From Lachnospiraceae bacterium (GTDB lineage Bacteria > Bacillota > Clostridia > Lachnospirales > Lachnospiraceae): a stretch of 42,871 nt of DNA. The notes beneath the pieces are model-generated. The model did not search any database, had not been told where the DNA came from, and worked only from the letters and a program-made list of their open reading frames with translations. The stretch is taken from positions 1 to 42,871 of the forward strand of contig JAFUMV010000116.1 in assembly GCA_017482485.1 (NCBI GenBank). The letters are read 5' to 3'. Positions 1 through 10,500 of the stretch are shown piece by piece. A program made the translations under genes and the position numbers. Within the stretch, counting starts at the first letter, position 1, and each line of letters begins with the position of its first letter.

Positions 1-682
1 CATCAGTCACATAGATCATTGCGCTGAAGTAAGAGTTCCAGTAGCCAACTGCTATATACAATACCATAACCGCGATGATAGCCTTGGACAACGGCAACAC
101 GATTTGCGTAAAAAATCTGCCGTTTCCACAGCCATCGATTCGAGATGCATCCAATAGTTCATCCGGAATATTACTCAGCATGAAAGAGCGAACCACAATC
201 ATATTATAGACGGACACACAGCCCATAACGATGACAGCCGCCCGGGTGTTCACCAGCCCCAGCTTGCTGACCACCAGATAGGTAGGGATCAGTCCGCCGC
301 CAAAATACATGGTAAATACATAAAGCTTCATAATGATGCCGCTTCCCGGCAGGTCCTTCCGGGAAAGAGCATAGCCTGACAGAATTACGATCATGGTACC
401 CAACACTGTACCGCAGACCGTATAATAAATCGTATTGGCATAGCCGCTCCAAATTCTTTTATCCCGGAAAACCTCTATATAGCCGTTAAAATTTAATCCT
501 TTTGGGTACAACAGCGGAGATCCGCTGTTTACATAGACCGGATCAGAAAAGGACGCGATTACGACGAAATACAGGGGATAAAACACTACAATCACAAACA
601 GGACCAAAAACAGATCACAAATGACTTTAAAAATAATATCATCCCAGGACTGCTTCATTTTGTAAGTCTTTACTTCACTCAT
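1..682 (-). CDS. Carbohydrate ABC transporter permease, YtcP/LplC type (3' end cut by window edge)
   Basis: Inner-membrane permease subunit of a binding-protein-dependent sugar importer. The visible 227 residues start MSEVKTYKMKQSWDDIIFK and contain several hydrophobic segments. They also carry the cytoplasmic EAA-type loop (DASRIDGCGNGRFFTQIVLPLSKA in family position; here Asp-Ala-Ser replaces Glu-Ala-Ala), which docks on the ATPase. The gene is open at base 1, so the last third is missing. The ATG at 682 is preceded by a strong GGAGGGG on the minus strand. It lies 16 bp downstream of the other permease gene, so the two are co-transcribed and should form the heterodimeric channel. The solute-binding protein gene would be expected just outside the window. 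Substrate unknown; oligosaccharides or uronide-containing sugars are common for this subfamily. Confidence 0.88.
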   Translation of the reverse strand, partial: MSEVKTYKMKQSWDDIIFKVICDLFLVLFVIVVFYPLYFVVIASFSDPVYVNSGSPLLYPKGLNFNGYIEVFRDKRIWSGYANTIYYTVCGTVLGTMIVILSGYALSRKDLPGSGIIMKLYVFTMYFGGGLIPTYLVVSKLGLVNTRAAVIVMGCVSVYNMIVVRSFMLSNIPDELLDASRIDGCGNGRFFTQIVLPLSKAIIAVMVLYIAVGYWNSYFSAMIYVTD

Positions 683-698
683 TTTTATTCCCCTCCTT

Positions 699-1616
699 TT
701 ACCACAGACTCGATCCGCTGATTCTGTCAGCCAGCTTATTCACCAGCACCAGTATGATAAAATTGATCACATTATTAAAGAGTCCGATGGCTGAGGAATA
801 GCCGAATTCCTGCTGAATTAACCCCAACTTATAGGTATAAGTCGCAATGACCTCAGAGGTTGACAGATTTAAGCTGTTCTGCATCAGATAAACCTTTTCA
901 TAACCTACGCTCATGACAGAGCCGCATCTTAGGATCAGCATAATTACCATAGTGGGGGTGATGGCGGGCAGGTCAATATACCATACTCTTTTCAGCCTGT
1001 TGGCCCCGTCGATCATTGCGGCCTCATGAAGCTCCTGATCCACGCCGGACAGCGCCGCCATATAAATGATAGAGCCCCAGCCCATCCCCTGCCAGACATC
1101 TGACCAGACATACAGATGAGGAAAATATGATGCATTTCCCATAAAATATACATTGCCTGACCCTCCCACGTAAGACAGCAGGCTGTTTACAATTCCTGAA
1201 TTGGGGGAAAAGAATATGGACATCATTCCCACAAGCACAACCGTGGAAATAAAGTGCGGCATATATGTAATTGTCTGGGCGAATTTCTTAAGTTTCAAAT
1301 TCTTTACATTGTTCAGGATCAGTGCCAGAATGATCGGCAGCGGAAATCCGACAATGAGAGAATACAGGCTGATGGATAATGTATTTTTCAAAATCTGCCA
1401 GAAACGCGGCGCGTTGAAAAATGTTTTAAACCATTTCAGACCCACCCATGCGCTTCCCCAGATTCCCTTCGTATAGCGATAGTCTCTGAAAGCAATCTGA
1501 ATACCGTACATGGGAACATAGTTAAAAATAATGATGTACACCAGCCCCGGCAGTAAAAAAAGATATAACAGCCAGTTTCGTTTCATCAATTTCAGAATCT
1601 GTTTCTTGTTTTTCAC
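699..1616 (-). CDS. Carbohydrate ABC transporter permease, LplB/YteP type
   Basis: First permease of a sugar ABC importer, about 305 residues with six predicted membrane helices. The N-terminal signature WLLYLFLLPGLVYIIIFNYVPMYGIQIAF is split here as helix 1 followed by the MYGIQIAFRDY motif typical of the LplB group. The EAA loop reads HEAAMIDGANRLKRVWYIDLP near residue 205. I chose a GTG start at 1616 because AAAAGGAAAGGCGGAAA sits 7 bases upstream, the same leader seen before the phosphoesterase gene. An ATG at 1649 in the same frame would add 11 residues but has a poorer ribosome binding site. It is the middle gene of the operon phosphoesterase, this permease, second permease. Confidence 0.9.
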   Translation of the reverse strand: MKNKKQILKLMKRNWLLYLFLLPGLVYIIIFNYVPMYGIQIAFRDYRYTKGIWGSAWVGLKWFKTFFNAPRFWQILKNTLSISLYSLIVGFPLPIILALILNNVKNLKLKKFAQTITYMPHFISTVVLVGMMSIFFSPNSGIVNSLLSYVGGSGNVYFMGNASYFPHLYVWSDVWQGMGWGSIIYMAALSGVDQELHEAAMIDGANRLKRVWYIDLPAITPTMVIMLILRCGSVMSVGYEKVYLMQNSLNLSTSEVIATYTYKLGLIQQEFGYSSAIGLFNNVINFIILVLVNKLADRISGSSLW

Positions 1617-1676
1617 GTTCTTTCCGCCTTTCCTTTTGCATGACTCCATGGCAAAATTTCTTTTGTCTCCGACATT

Positions 1677-2753
1677 TTAATATTTGTAAATCTCATATAG
1701 CCGTTCTTCGAACAGGTCGTTGACACAGGCTCCAACTCTCACAACAGCGATTGTCTTTTTTATTCTGTCAATGATATAGAAATTGACTGCATCCTCCGTA
1801 ACCGTACCGGGAATTCTCGGAAGATCGGATACCTCTTCTCCAATATTGTGGTATTCCGGCGGAAAACAGCCCGAGCACGTCATTGTCATCGAAAGCTGAT
1901 CTGGATAAGACTGCAAATAGCCGATCCAATCGCTGTGTCTGTGACCGCACAGGTAGCAGATAAACTCTCCTCTTTTCTGAAAAGAGCAGTCTATGTGTAT
2001 CCGTTCTGTGCAGCTGTACCACCATTCATAACTCTTTTTCAGCGTTTTCCCGTTGCGGAATGCATCCACGATATCCGGAATCACGAGAGGTTTCGGCAAA
2101 GGCTTTTTCCAGGGATGAACATTATATCGCTGGCAGAATTTACCGCGTTTTTCCAGCGTATCCACCTCTTCCTGGCTTTCGTGCGCTGCTATGATGACAC
2201 CATATTGCTTCTCCGCCGCTTCCTTAAGTACGCCAATCAACCAGTCGCACTGTTCCTGAAGGATCGCACACACGCCATCCTGCTCATTGTCGTAGTCATT
2301 CAGGACGATCAATCTCACCTTTTTTTCATCAAAATCCACATAATAATAGCATTTGCCGCTGCTGCCCTGTATCCCCTTAAGCGGTTTTATAAACCTTTCA
2401 TACAGATATTTTCGCTTATGCTGCCCACTGTCAGAAAAAGTATCATGATTCCCAATACAGTTGTAAATTGGAATGGGGAAATCCTTTATGCCGTCAAAAA
2501 AGTAATCTGAATCATCCTCCGTATTCCATTTCACCAGGTCTCCGGTATGAATCGCAAAATCCGGCTGAAAATGTCTGAAGAATGTCAGGGCATTTTGAAA
2601 TCTCTCTGCATCTCCATGCAAATCTGTAAAATGCCCGATCAGCATTCTGGAACCTGATTCAGATAAACAATCCGGAGCGCCTCTCATGATGAAGTTTTTT
2701 CTCGCTGCGCAGATATACTGCTCTGCCCGACTGTTCCTTGCGATTATATCCAT
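1677..2753 (-). CDS. Calcineurin-like metallophosphoesterase
   Basis: Predicted two-metal phosphoesterase of about 358 residues. All family blocks are visible in order: DLH in GHFTDLHGD, GD in IHTGDLV, GNHD in CIGNHDTF, the lone His in IIAAHES, and GHRH in YLCGHRHSD. These residues bind the dinuclear metal centre and the phosphate. No signal peptide is evident, so it is probably cytoplasmic. The ATG at 2753 is preferred over upstream ATGs (2792, 2828) because the leader AAAAGGAAAGGCGGAAA lies 8 bases before it. It is the first gene of an operon with two sugar permeases, so it may process a phosphorylated sugar or a nucleotide signal linked to that uptake system; the substrate cannot be read from sequence. 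Confidence 0.85.
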   Translation of the reverse strand: MDIIARNSRAEQYICAARKNFIMRGAPDCLSESGSRMLIGHFTDLHGDAERFQNALTFFRHFQPDFAIHTGDLVKWNTEDDSDYFFDGIKDFPIPIYNCIGNHDTFSDSGQHKRKYLYERFIKPLKGIQGSSGKCYYYVDFDEKKVRLIVLNDYDNEQDGVCAILQEQCDWLIGVLKEAAEKQYGVIIAAHESQEEVDTLEKRGKFCQRYNVHPWKKPLPKPLVIPDIVDAFRNGKTLKKSYEWWYSCTERIHIDCSFQKRGEFICYLCGHRHSDWIGYLQSYPDQLSMTMTCSGCFPPEYHNIGEEVSDLPRIPGTVTEDAVNFYIIDRIKKTIAVVRVGACVNDLFEERLYEIYKY

Positions 2754-2833
2754 AGCGTTTTCCGCCTTTCCTTTTTCTTTTGCCCGATGCATGACATCAC
2801 ATTCCTGACCGAACAGCATCCGTTGCATAATTC

Positions 2834-2863
2834 ATCTTAACCATGCTTTTGATTTTGTGTAAA
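2834..2863 (-). promoter_or_regulatory. Probable promoter of the phosphoesterase/permease operon
   Basis: On the minus strand TTTACA (2858-2863) and TAAGAT (2834-2839) are separated by 18 bases, 80 bp upstream of the chosen ATG. A SigA-like promoter is the simplest reading. Confidence 0.5.
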
Positions 2864-2967
2864 CAACCAATTTTTGAATGGTTCAGACCCCGCTTTTTTC
2901 AACATTTTTCTGGATTTTCAAGGAATTTGGCTCTAAAAAGCTTTCAAAATATCAAAATTTTCATGAA

Positions 2968-2985
2968 ATCAATTCAAGAATTGAT
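2968..2985. repeat. 18-bp inverted repeat, possible operator
   Basis: ATCAATTC and GAATTGAT flank a 2-base centre. The repeat lies between the ppdK terminator and the phosphoesterase promoter, about 105 bp upstream of that promoter's -35 element. It is too AT-rich and lacks a T-run, so it is not a terminator. A binding site for a dimeric regulator is possible but unproven. Confidence 0.35.
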
Positions 2986-2998
2986 CACTTTTATCAAC

Positions 2999-3027
2999 AA
3001 AAAAACGCCCTGCCATCCGGCAGGGCG
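2999..3027 (-). terminator. Intrinsic terminator of ppdK
   Basis: On the minus strand a perfect 9-bp GC-rich stem (CGCCCTGCC/GGCAGGGCG, loop of 4 at 3015-3018) is followed by seven U residues (2999-3005), about 24 bp after the ppdK stop codon. Confidence 0.92.
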
Positions 3028-3050
3028 CGTCATATTAAACAATATGAAAA

Positions 3051-5669
3051 TCAGTCTTTTAATGCAGCCTGTGCTGCAGCAAGTCTTGCGATCGGCACAC
3101 GGAAAGGTGAGCAGGATACGTAGGTCAGGCCCACTCTGTGGCAGAATTCTACGGAAGAAGGATCTCCACCGTGCTCGCCGCAGATGCCCAGCTTGATGTC
3201 AGGTCTTGTCGCACGTCCCTTTGTAGCTGCCATTTCAACCAGCTGTCCTACGCCGTTCTGGTCCAGTCTTGCGAAAGGATCAGATTCGTAGATTTTGCTC
3301 TTGTAATAGTCAACCAGGAACTTGCCTGCGTCATCACGGGAGAAGCCGAAGGTCATCTGTGTCAGGTCGTTGGTACCAAAGGAGAAGAACTCCGCATCTT
3401 CTGCGATTTCGTTCGCCAAAAGAGCCGCACGGGGAATTTCGATCATGGTACCGATGTGGTACTGGATATCGGAATTCTTTTCCGCTTTTACCTTTTCAGC
3501 GGTCTCTGCGATAACAGCCTTCACGAACTGTAATTCTTTCTTGTCGCCTACAAGAGGAACCATGATTTCAGGAACGATATCAAATCCCTTCTCTTCCTTC
3601 ACTTCGATTGCAGCTTCCATAACGGCTCTTGTCTGCATTCTGGCGATTTCAGGATAGGTTACGGACAGACGGCATCCACGATGACCCATCATCGGGTTGA
3701 ACTCGTGCAGTTCATCACAGGTAGCCTTTACTTCTGCAACGGAGATTCCCATATCTTTAGCCAGGTCTTCGATATCCTTCTGCTCTGTAGGAACAAACTC
3801 ATGTAACGGAGGATCCAGGAAACGGATGGTAACCGGCTTGCCTTCCATTACTTCATAAATAGCTTTGAAGTCACCTTTCTGGAAAGGAATCAGCTCTTCC
3901 AGAGCTTTTTCTCTTTCTTCTACGGTCTTACTTAAGATCATCTTACGGATCTTGGGGATTCTGTCCGCTTCAAAGAACATATGCTCCGTACGGCACAGTC
4001 CGATGCCTTCGGCGCCCAGCTTCACAGCGTTAGCTGCATCTGCGGGAGTATCTGCATTGGTGCGGACTTTCAGCTTGCGGAAGGAGTCTGCCCATGCCAT
4101 GATACGGCCAAAGTTGCCGCTGATGGACGCTTCCTGTGTCTGAATGTCACCGTCATAAATCTTGCCGGTAGAACCATCCAGAGAGATATAATCGCCTTCA
4201 TGATATGTATTGCCGCCGAGTTTGAAGAATTTAGCTTCTTCATCAATGATGATTTCACCGCATCCGGAGATACATGCGGTACCCATACCGCGGGCAACTA
4301 CTGCTGCGTGAGAGGTCATACCGCCGCGAACGGTCAGGATACCTTCTGCAGCGTGCATACCTTCGATATCTTCAGGGGAGGTCTCCAGACGAACAAGAAT
4401 AACTCTCTCGCCCTTTTCATGCGCTTCTTTTGCTTCTTCGGCAGTGAAATATACCTTACCTGCTGCAGCACCGGGAGATGCGGGCAGAGCCTGTCCGATC
4501 ACAGTGCCTCTCTTTAACGCATCGGGATCAAATGTGGGATGCAGCAGCTGATCCAGAGATTTTGCTTCAATACGAAGAACTGCTTCTTCGGGAGTGATCA
4601 TGCCTTCATCCACCAGATCACATGCGATCTGAAGTGCAGCGGGAGCGGTTCTCTTACCATTTCTGGTCTGCAGGAAGAACAGCTTGCCGTCCTCGATGGT
4701 GAATTCCATATCCTGCATATCTCTGTAGTGCTGCTCCAGCCTGTTTGCGATCTCAATGAACTGTCTGTAGCATTCAGGAAGATCTTCTTCCAGTCTGGTG
4801 ATGGGCTGAGGTGTACGGATACCTGCAACAACGTCTTCGCCCTGTGCATTGATCAGATACTCACCATAAATACCCTTTGCGCCGGTGGAAGGGTTACGGG
4901 TAAATGCAACACCGGTACCGGAAGTATTGCCCATGTTGCCGAATACCATTGCCTGTACGTTAACAGCGGGACCCCAGTCGCCGGGGATATCGTTCATACG
5001 TCTGTAAACAATCGCTCTTTCATTGTCCCAGGAACGGAATACTGCCTTTACAGCTTCCATCAGCTGAACACGGGGCTCCTGCGGGAAATCTTCTCCCATT
5101 TTGTCTTTGTAAATCTGTTTAAATCTTGTGATAACTTCTTTCAGATCATCAGCGGACAGATCGGTATCGAAATGAGCGCCTTTGCTCTCTTTAATTTCAT
5201 CCAGTACTCTTTCGAACAGAGACTTTGGAACTTCCATTACTACGTCAGAGAACATCTGAATAAATCTTCTGTAGGAATCGTATGCGAATCTGGGATTGCC
5301 GGTTTTCTTCGCAAAACCTTCTACAGAAATATCTGTCAGACCCAGATTCAGGATGGTGTCCATCATACCGGGCATGGAAGCTCTCGCACCGCTTCTTACA
5401 GATACCAGTAACGGATTTTCGGTATCGCCGAACTTCTTCCCCTGCTGTTCCTCCAGAATTGCCAGCGCATCAAAAATCTGTGCCTGTATTTCTTCGGAGA
5501 TTGCTCTACCGTTTCTGTAATAATCGGTACAAGCCTCCGTTGTTACGGTAAAGCCCTGCGGAATGGGCAGCCCCAAATTGGTCATTTCTGCCAGATTTGC
5601 TCCTTTACCGCCAAGAAGGTTGCGCATATCCGCATTGCCTTCCTTAAATAAATATACCCATTTTGCCAT
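3051..5669 (-). CDS. ppdK: Pyruvate, phosphate dikinase
   Basis: Interconverts pyruvate, ATP and Pi with PEP, AMP and PPi; in fermenting Clostridia it serves glycolysis and gluconeogenesis in the cytoplasm. The 872-residue length matches the clostridial enzyme. The N-terminal ATP-grasp domain begins with GGKGANLAEM. The swivelling phosphohistidine domain carries GGMTSHAAVVARGMG (catalytic His near 454). The C-terminal PEP/pyruvate barrel carries GICGEHGGDP with the catalytic Cys near 830. The ATG at 5669 follows a GGGGGAAC ribosome binding site. It is a single-gene unit with its own promoter and terminator. No regulatory PPDK kinase/phosphatase gene is next to it. Confidence 0.98.
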   Translation of the reverse strand: MAKWVYLFKEGNADMRNLLGGKGANLAEMTNLGLPIPQGFTVTTEACTDYYRNGRAISEEIQAQIFDALAILEEQQGKKFGDTENPLLVSVRSGARASMPGMMDTILNLGLTDISVEGFAKKTGNPRFAYDSYRRFIQMFSDVVMEVPKSLFERVLDEIKESKGAHFDTDLSADDLKEVITRFKQIYKDKMGEDFPQEPRVQLMEAVKAVFRSWDNERAIVYRRMNDIPGDWGPAVNVQAMVFGNMGNTSGTGVAFTRNPSTGAKGIYGEYLINAQGEDVVAGIRTPQPITRLEEDLPECYRQFIEIANRLEQHYRDMQDMEFTIEDGKLFFLQTRNGKRTAPAALQIACDLVDEGMITPEEAVLRIEAKSLDQLLHPTFDPDALKRGTVIGQALPASPGAAAGKVYFTAEEAKEAHEKGERVILVRLETSPEDIEGMHAAEGILTVRGGMTSHAAVVARGMGTACISGCGEIIIDEEAKFFKLGGNTYHEGDYISLDGSTGKIYDGDIQTQEASISGNFGRIMAWADSFRKLKVRTNADTPADAANAVKLGAEGIGLCRTEHMFFEADRIPKIRKMILSKTVEEREKALEELIPFQKGDFKAIYEVMEGKPVTIRFLDPPLHEFVPTEQKDIEDLAKDMGISVAEVKATCDELHEFNPMMGHRGCRLSVTYPEIARMQTRAVMEAAIEVKEEKGFDIVPEIMVPLVGDKKELQFVKAVIAETAEKVKAEKNSDIQYHIGTMIEIPRAALLANEIAEDAEFFSFGTNDLTQMTFGFSRDDAGKFLVDYYKSKIYESDPFARLDQNGVGQLVEMAATKGRATRPDIKLGICGEHGGDPSSVEFCHRVGLTYVSCSPFRVPIARLAAAQAALKD

Positions 5670-5736
5670 TGGTCAGTTCCCCCTTTGAACTTTGATGGTT
5701 TTTTGCGTCCGGGCAGACGCGGTATTTCATGGAAAT

Positions 5737-5765
5737 ATTATAGCATAACCAGTTGCACAATGCTA
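5737..5765 (-). promoter_or_regulatory. Extended -10 promoter of ppdK
   Basis: Minus strand: perfect TATAAT (5737-5742) preceded by TGC, an extended -10, with a weak TAGCAT at -35 spaced 17 bases. It lies about 70 bp before the ppdK ATG. A short hairpin (5706-5721) falls in the resulting leader. Confidence 0.65.
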
Positions 5766-5794
5766 CAAAAATTTACTTGGCTAATTTATATAAT

Positions 5795-5827
5795 AAAAAT
5801 GGACAGAAAAAAACATCTTTTCTGTCC
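5795..5827 (-). terminator. Intrinsic terminator of the J-TPR/hscC operon
   Basis: Minus strand: 10-bp perfect stem GGACAGAAAA/TTTTCTGTCC (5801-5810 with 5818-5827), then a U-rich tail at 5795-5799. It lies 12 bp after the Hsp70 stop codon. Confidence 0.88.
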
Positions 5828-5839
5828 ACATTTGCTTTT

Positions 5840-7534
5840 TTACCAATTTTCGTCCAGCTTATCCTGCAAAGCCTCACGTTCCTGACGAATCCGGTCACGA
5901 TCACCGCTCTTTAGAGCTTCTTCAAATTTCTGAATCTGATACTCCAGAAGTCTTCTGTCATCTCCAAGCAGTTCTTCATAGGTTCGCTCCGCCTGCAAAA
6001 GCACCAGCTTGTTCTCTTCCCGGTCTCGGGGCTGAATCTTCAGATAAGCCAGTTCTTCCATACGGGCAGCAATCTGTGCATCCGTCATCTGGTTCTCTGC
6101 ACCCTTAATAATAACCTTTTTGGTCTCTCCGGTAGAAATTACTGTAGCCTCAACCTCCAGAATTGAGTTGATGTCATAGGTATAGGTCACATCCACCGCT
6201 TCTTTGCCTGCCGGTCCCTGAGGCACTTCCAGTTCCAGTTCTCCCAGATAAAGATTGTTCTGTGAAAAACGGCTCTCTCCCTGCAAAACCCGAATACAGA
6301 TCTTATTCTGTCTGTCATGAGCCGTATAGAAGCGTTCTGTTTTGCTGGCCGGAATCACGGTATTTCTTTCGATGATCGGACAGAAATGCCCCGGTTCCTT
6401 AATGCCGTTTCCGATATCCACCACCACATCAGTTCCCAGCGTAAAAGAGCATACATCCGTCAAAATAACTTCTTTTACACTCTCACGTCGTTCTTTCATG
6501 GCAGCCTGGATAGCAGCACCCAACGCTACAGCCTCATCCGGATTGATATTGGTATCCGGAAATTTTCTGAAAAGCTTTATCAAAAAGTCTCGCACAATCT
6601 GCAGTCTGGTTGCGCCGCCGATCAACACCACCACATCGATATCCGAAAGCTTCAGTCTCGCATCGGAAAGACTTCTCTTCACCGGCTGTTTGATTTTATC
6701 CAGCAAGGGCTCGCATCCCTCCGAAAATTCCCTGTAAGTGATAACAGCGCTCTTTTCCTCACGGTTTTCATCATTTCCGAATACGCAGCGAAGCTCTACG
6801 CTGGAAGCACTGTTGAATTTTCTTTTTGCCCGCTCTGCTTCATTGTACAGCCGCACACTGTCCCTGCGGCTTAATTCTTCCTGCTTAATACCCGTTTTTT
6901 TCAAAAACAGCCTGCGAAGTACATCCGTAAAATCTTCACCGCCCAGATAGTTGTCGCCCGCAACGGCACGAACTTCCAGAATATTCTCATATAATTCCAG
7001 AATCGAAACATCAAAGGTTCCGCCGCCTAAATCAAATACCAGGAAACGGGTATTTTTCTTTCTTTCATAAAGTCCGTAAGCGATCGCCGCCGCAGTAGGC
7101 TCACTGATGATTCGCTCCACCTTCAGGCCTGCCAGCTCTCCGGCACGTTTTGTTGCTTTTCTTCTTTTATCGTCAAAATAGGCAGGTACGGAAATGACCG
7201 CTTCAGTCACCGGTTCTCCAAGAAAATTTTCCGCATCCTCTTTCAGGGCCCTAAGCACAAAGGAAGACAATTCTTCCGCTCTGAATTTATGTTTTCCGAG
7301 TATAAATTCCCGGTCGCTTCCCATGCTTCTCTTAAAAGCGGCTGCGACGGTATCCGGATAGAGAGCTCTTCGCTCCTTTGCAGTCTCTCCCACGTAAACA
7401 GTTCCCTCTTCGTCCACACTCACTACAGAAGGCGTCAAAGGCTGTCCAAGCCTGTTTGGAATAATTTTCGGCCCATCATCCGTATAATATGCAGCCAGGC
7501 TGTTTGTTGTGCCAAGATCAATTCCAATTATCAT
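5840..7534 (-). CDS. hscC: Hsp70 chaperone, HscC type
   Basis: ATP-dependent Hsp70 of 564 residues, shorter than DnaK (about 610-640) and close to E. coli HscC (556). The nucleotide domain has [14 protein letters not shown], the phosphate-2 motif [11 protein letters not shown] and the adenosine motif [11 protein letters not shown]. HscC-like blocks are recognisable: [31 protein letters not shown] and [12 protein letters not shown]. The substrate-binding domain and a short helical lid follow; the long DnaK C-terminal tail is absent. The ATG follows AAGGAG. The gene starts 18 bp after the J-domain TPR gene, so the pair is one transcription unit and the TPR protein is its likely co-chaperone. 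In E. coli HscC likewise works with dedicated J-proteins (DjlB/DjlC). Client unknown. Confidence 0.9.
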   Translation of the reverse strand: MIIGIDLGTTNSLAAYYTDDGPKIIPNRLGQPLTPSVVSVDEEGTVYVGETAKERRALYPDTVAAAFKRSMGSDREFILGKHKFRAEELSSFVLRALKEDAENFLGEPVTEAVISVPAYFDDKRRKATKRAGELAGLKVERIISEPTAAAIAYGLYERKKNTRFLVFDLGGGTFDVSILELYENILEVRAVAGDNYLGGEDFTDVLRRLFLKKTGIKQEELSRRDSVRLYNEAERAKRKFNSASSVELRCVFGNDENREEKSAVITYREFSEGCEPLLDKIKQPVKRSLSDARLKLSDIDVVVLIGGATRLQIVRDFLIKLFRKFPDTNINPDEAVALGAAIQAAMKERRESVKEVILTDVCSFTLGTDVVVDIGNGIKEPGHFCPIIERNTVIPASKTERFYTAHDRQNKICIRVLQGESRFSQNNLYLGELELEVPQGPAGKEAVDVTYTYDINSILEVEATVISTGETKKVIIKGAENQMTDAQIAARMEELAYLKIQPRDREENKLVLLQAERTYEELLGDDRRLLEYQIQKFEEALKSGDRDRIRQEREALQDKLDENW

Positions 7535-7552
7535 GTTCTGTTTTATTTCTCC

Positions 7553-10500
7553 TTATAAACCCATTCTTTTCCGAAGCAATGCAATTTTCATACGCACGTC
7601 ACGATCGATTCCGTTTTCTTTGGCAACCATTTCGTAAATCTTCATGGCACCTGCATAATCTCTGCGCACCACAAGGATGTCCGCCTGCAGCTCAAAGGCA
7701 TCCGTACAGCAGCAGAAGGTACAATGCAGGCAGCGGGGCAGCGTTTTCATCTCAGCCACCATGCTTTCTGCAGCACTTAAGTTTCCGGCACAAAGCTGCA
7801 GAATTCCGATTTCATACATATTGCTCAGTCTGCCATCCAGCGCATTTAACCATTTGTCGAAACCCACATATTTTTTATAATAATCAAGCCCTCTCTGCGC
7901 CCAGATTCTTGCCTGATTTTCTTTTTGTAAAAACAGATAGCAGCGTGCTGCCAGTTTGCACAGTTCCGGATAATCTCTGTCATCCTTTGCGATCAGCCGC
8001 AACGCCTTTTCCGCATGTTCTGCAGCCTTCTTTAAACTGCCTTCATACCAGGATATTTCCGCAAGCGCTTTTTCAATTTCCGCCTGAGTAAAGCCCTCAG
8101 CTCTGTAGGTATGCTTGATGAATTTTACAGCCTGCACAAAAAGTTCGGCGTAACTGTAAACCTCTACGGTTTTTTTGGAAAATTCCTTTCCTTTTCCCTG
8201 ATAAAACTCCTGCAGAAGCTCTATGGCATCCTGCCATTTTCCCATATTGTTATACATGGTAACAAGGCTGTTTATACAGTACTCTCTCTGATCCGGAAAA
8301 CGATTCCAGCATTCCAGATATACCTGCAGCGCTTCCTCATATCGATGCAGCTGACGATAAACGTTGCCCAACATGCTGTAGTGATAGGTGGAAGGATCAT
8401 GATCGGAATTTTCCACAGCCAGTTTTCCATGCTTTACCGCTTCACCCATACGGTTCATCAAACGGTACACACGTGTCAGATTGCTGTGCGCATAAGGATC
8501 CTTATCATCAACTTCAACCGCTTTTTCAAAATCCTGCGCCGCTCTTTCATAATCCGACATTTTCACATATAAAAGACCGCGTTCAATATAATCAAAGGAA
8601 CGCCCGCGATGCTCAATCATCAAATCCGCATAGTGTATAGCCTCATCCATTTTCTCCAGGCTGTCGCTTCTGTCAATCTGATTTTTTAAAATGCGCACAA
8701 TCCAGAAACAGCAGACGGGATTTTCCGGCTTCATCTCCACAGCCTTTTTCAGATTTGGAAGCGCATCTTCATACCTTCCCAGCTGATACTGACATTCTCC
8801 CACATTGGCATAAAAATGAGCGGTTTCATCATAATCTTCCTTACACTGCATATACAGCTTAAGTGCATCCTCATATTCCTCCTGATCCTTGCGGATACCG
8901 GCCTTGATATAACGATACATCAGATTACTTTCATCTAAAGCCATGGCCTTGTCAATGAGCTGCAAAGCAGTTTCATATCCCTCCAGACGCCAGTAGTTTC
9001 TCGCCCGTTCGGAAATCAGCTCCGCCTTTTCACTGTCGCTCCAGCCCTCATTTTCGCAGTCCTGAATGATCTTTCCGGCGTATTCCAACGCATCCATCAG
9101 CGCATTCTTTTTCTCTGCATCATTCACCATCTGATAAAAACGATATTTTCTAAGCCGACAGGTAAGTACGCCGTTTTCTTCCGCTTCCTTTAACAGCTTA
9201 TCCAGATCCTCCCAGCGTTTGAGCTGATAATATACCTCAGCCGCCAGCTCCCATGACTCGGTATATTCGGGAGCCTGCTGGCGCAGTGCAAAATAATCGC
9301 CGATTACACCGCCGGCATCATAAATTTTTGCGCTGGCTTTCTGATGCAGCATAATTGCGCCTGTAAAATCAGGATACTGCTCTCTCAAAGCATCACATAA
9401 TCTGATACACTCATCATATTTTTCCCAGTCCATAAAAGCGAGCGCCAAAGAATAGTCCTGTCCCGGATTATATTTCGCTTTTTTGGCGTTTTCCAGATAT
9501 TCTATCACTTTTGCAAAAAGCTGTTCTCTGCGTTCTCCTTCCGCTGCCTTTGCATCATTTAAAATAATCTGGGAGAGCATGGAATTGGCAGTCGCCAGTC
9601 TTTCATGATCATCCTCTCTTTCCTGCCCGCTTTCAGGCATCTGCTCTGCAAGGAGCACAGCCCAGCGTTCCAGGAGCGGCCTTGCCTTATCATACTGATT
9701 GGCGTAATAATTGACTTTTCCCATCAGGTTACAGTAATCCTTTTCCTGTTCAGGATCAGGCGTTACATCTTTCATCAGTTCCAGCGCTTTCTCAGGCTTT
9801 TCATCCTGCAGATAGCACCATCCCAAATCCATGCGGGCTTTCAGATCCTTCGGGTTTTGCCGTATTTTTCTTTCCAGCTCCTGCTCCAGACCGTCATTGA
9901 TATCGTCCACAAGCTTTTTGGCATCATCATCCAGCGGATAGGACAAAAGCACATTCACGCACTTTTTGGCCCGCTCATATTCCTGTTTTTCCAGATACCA
10001 CTCCGCCAGTCTCCTGTTTGCCATATAATGCTTTTTATTTTCTTTCTGAATGCGCAGGTACAGCTCTGCCGCTCTCTGCTTTCTTCCGCTCTCCCACAGA
10101 TATTCGGAAGTCTGATAGAGAACATTAAGACTGTCCTGAAATTCTCCATTCAAAAGTGCATCAACAATGACATCTCCGGACTCTGTATCCTGCTTATGCA
10201 GACAAAGGCGCGCTTTCATCAGTGACAACCCGGGGTGAGTGATTTTCTTTTCTTCCGCCTCCTGAACCGTCACTTCCATGGCATCATAATTTTTTTCGTT
10301 TTCTTCTCTGCCGGCCTTTGCAAAGAGGAAAATCCAGCCATCCAGATCTGCATCATCGCTGCCGCGCAGCTGTTCAAACTCAAAATCTTCTCCCCGGGTA
10401 ATTTTACGGACCATATAGTCAATGAAATCTCTGGGGAATTTTTCGTACAGTTTTTCTTTTTCTGAGGTGATATGTAATGCGTTTTCAATTACATTCCAAA

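Noticed and set aside
4539-5411. 290-codon open frame on the plus strand
   Set aside because: It is antisense to the ppdK coding region, has no ribosome binding site and gives a Cys/His-rich sequence typical of a shadow frame.
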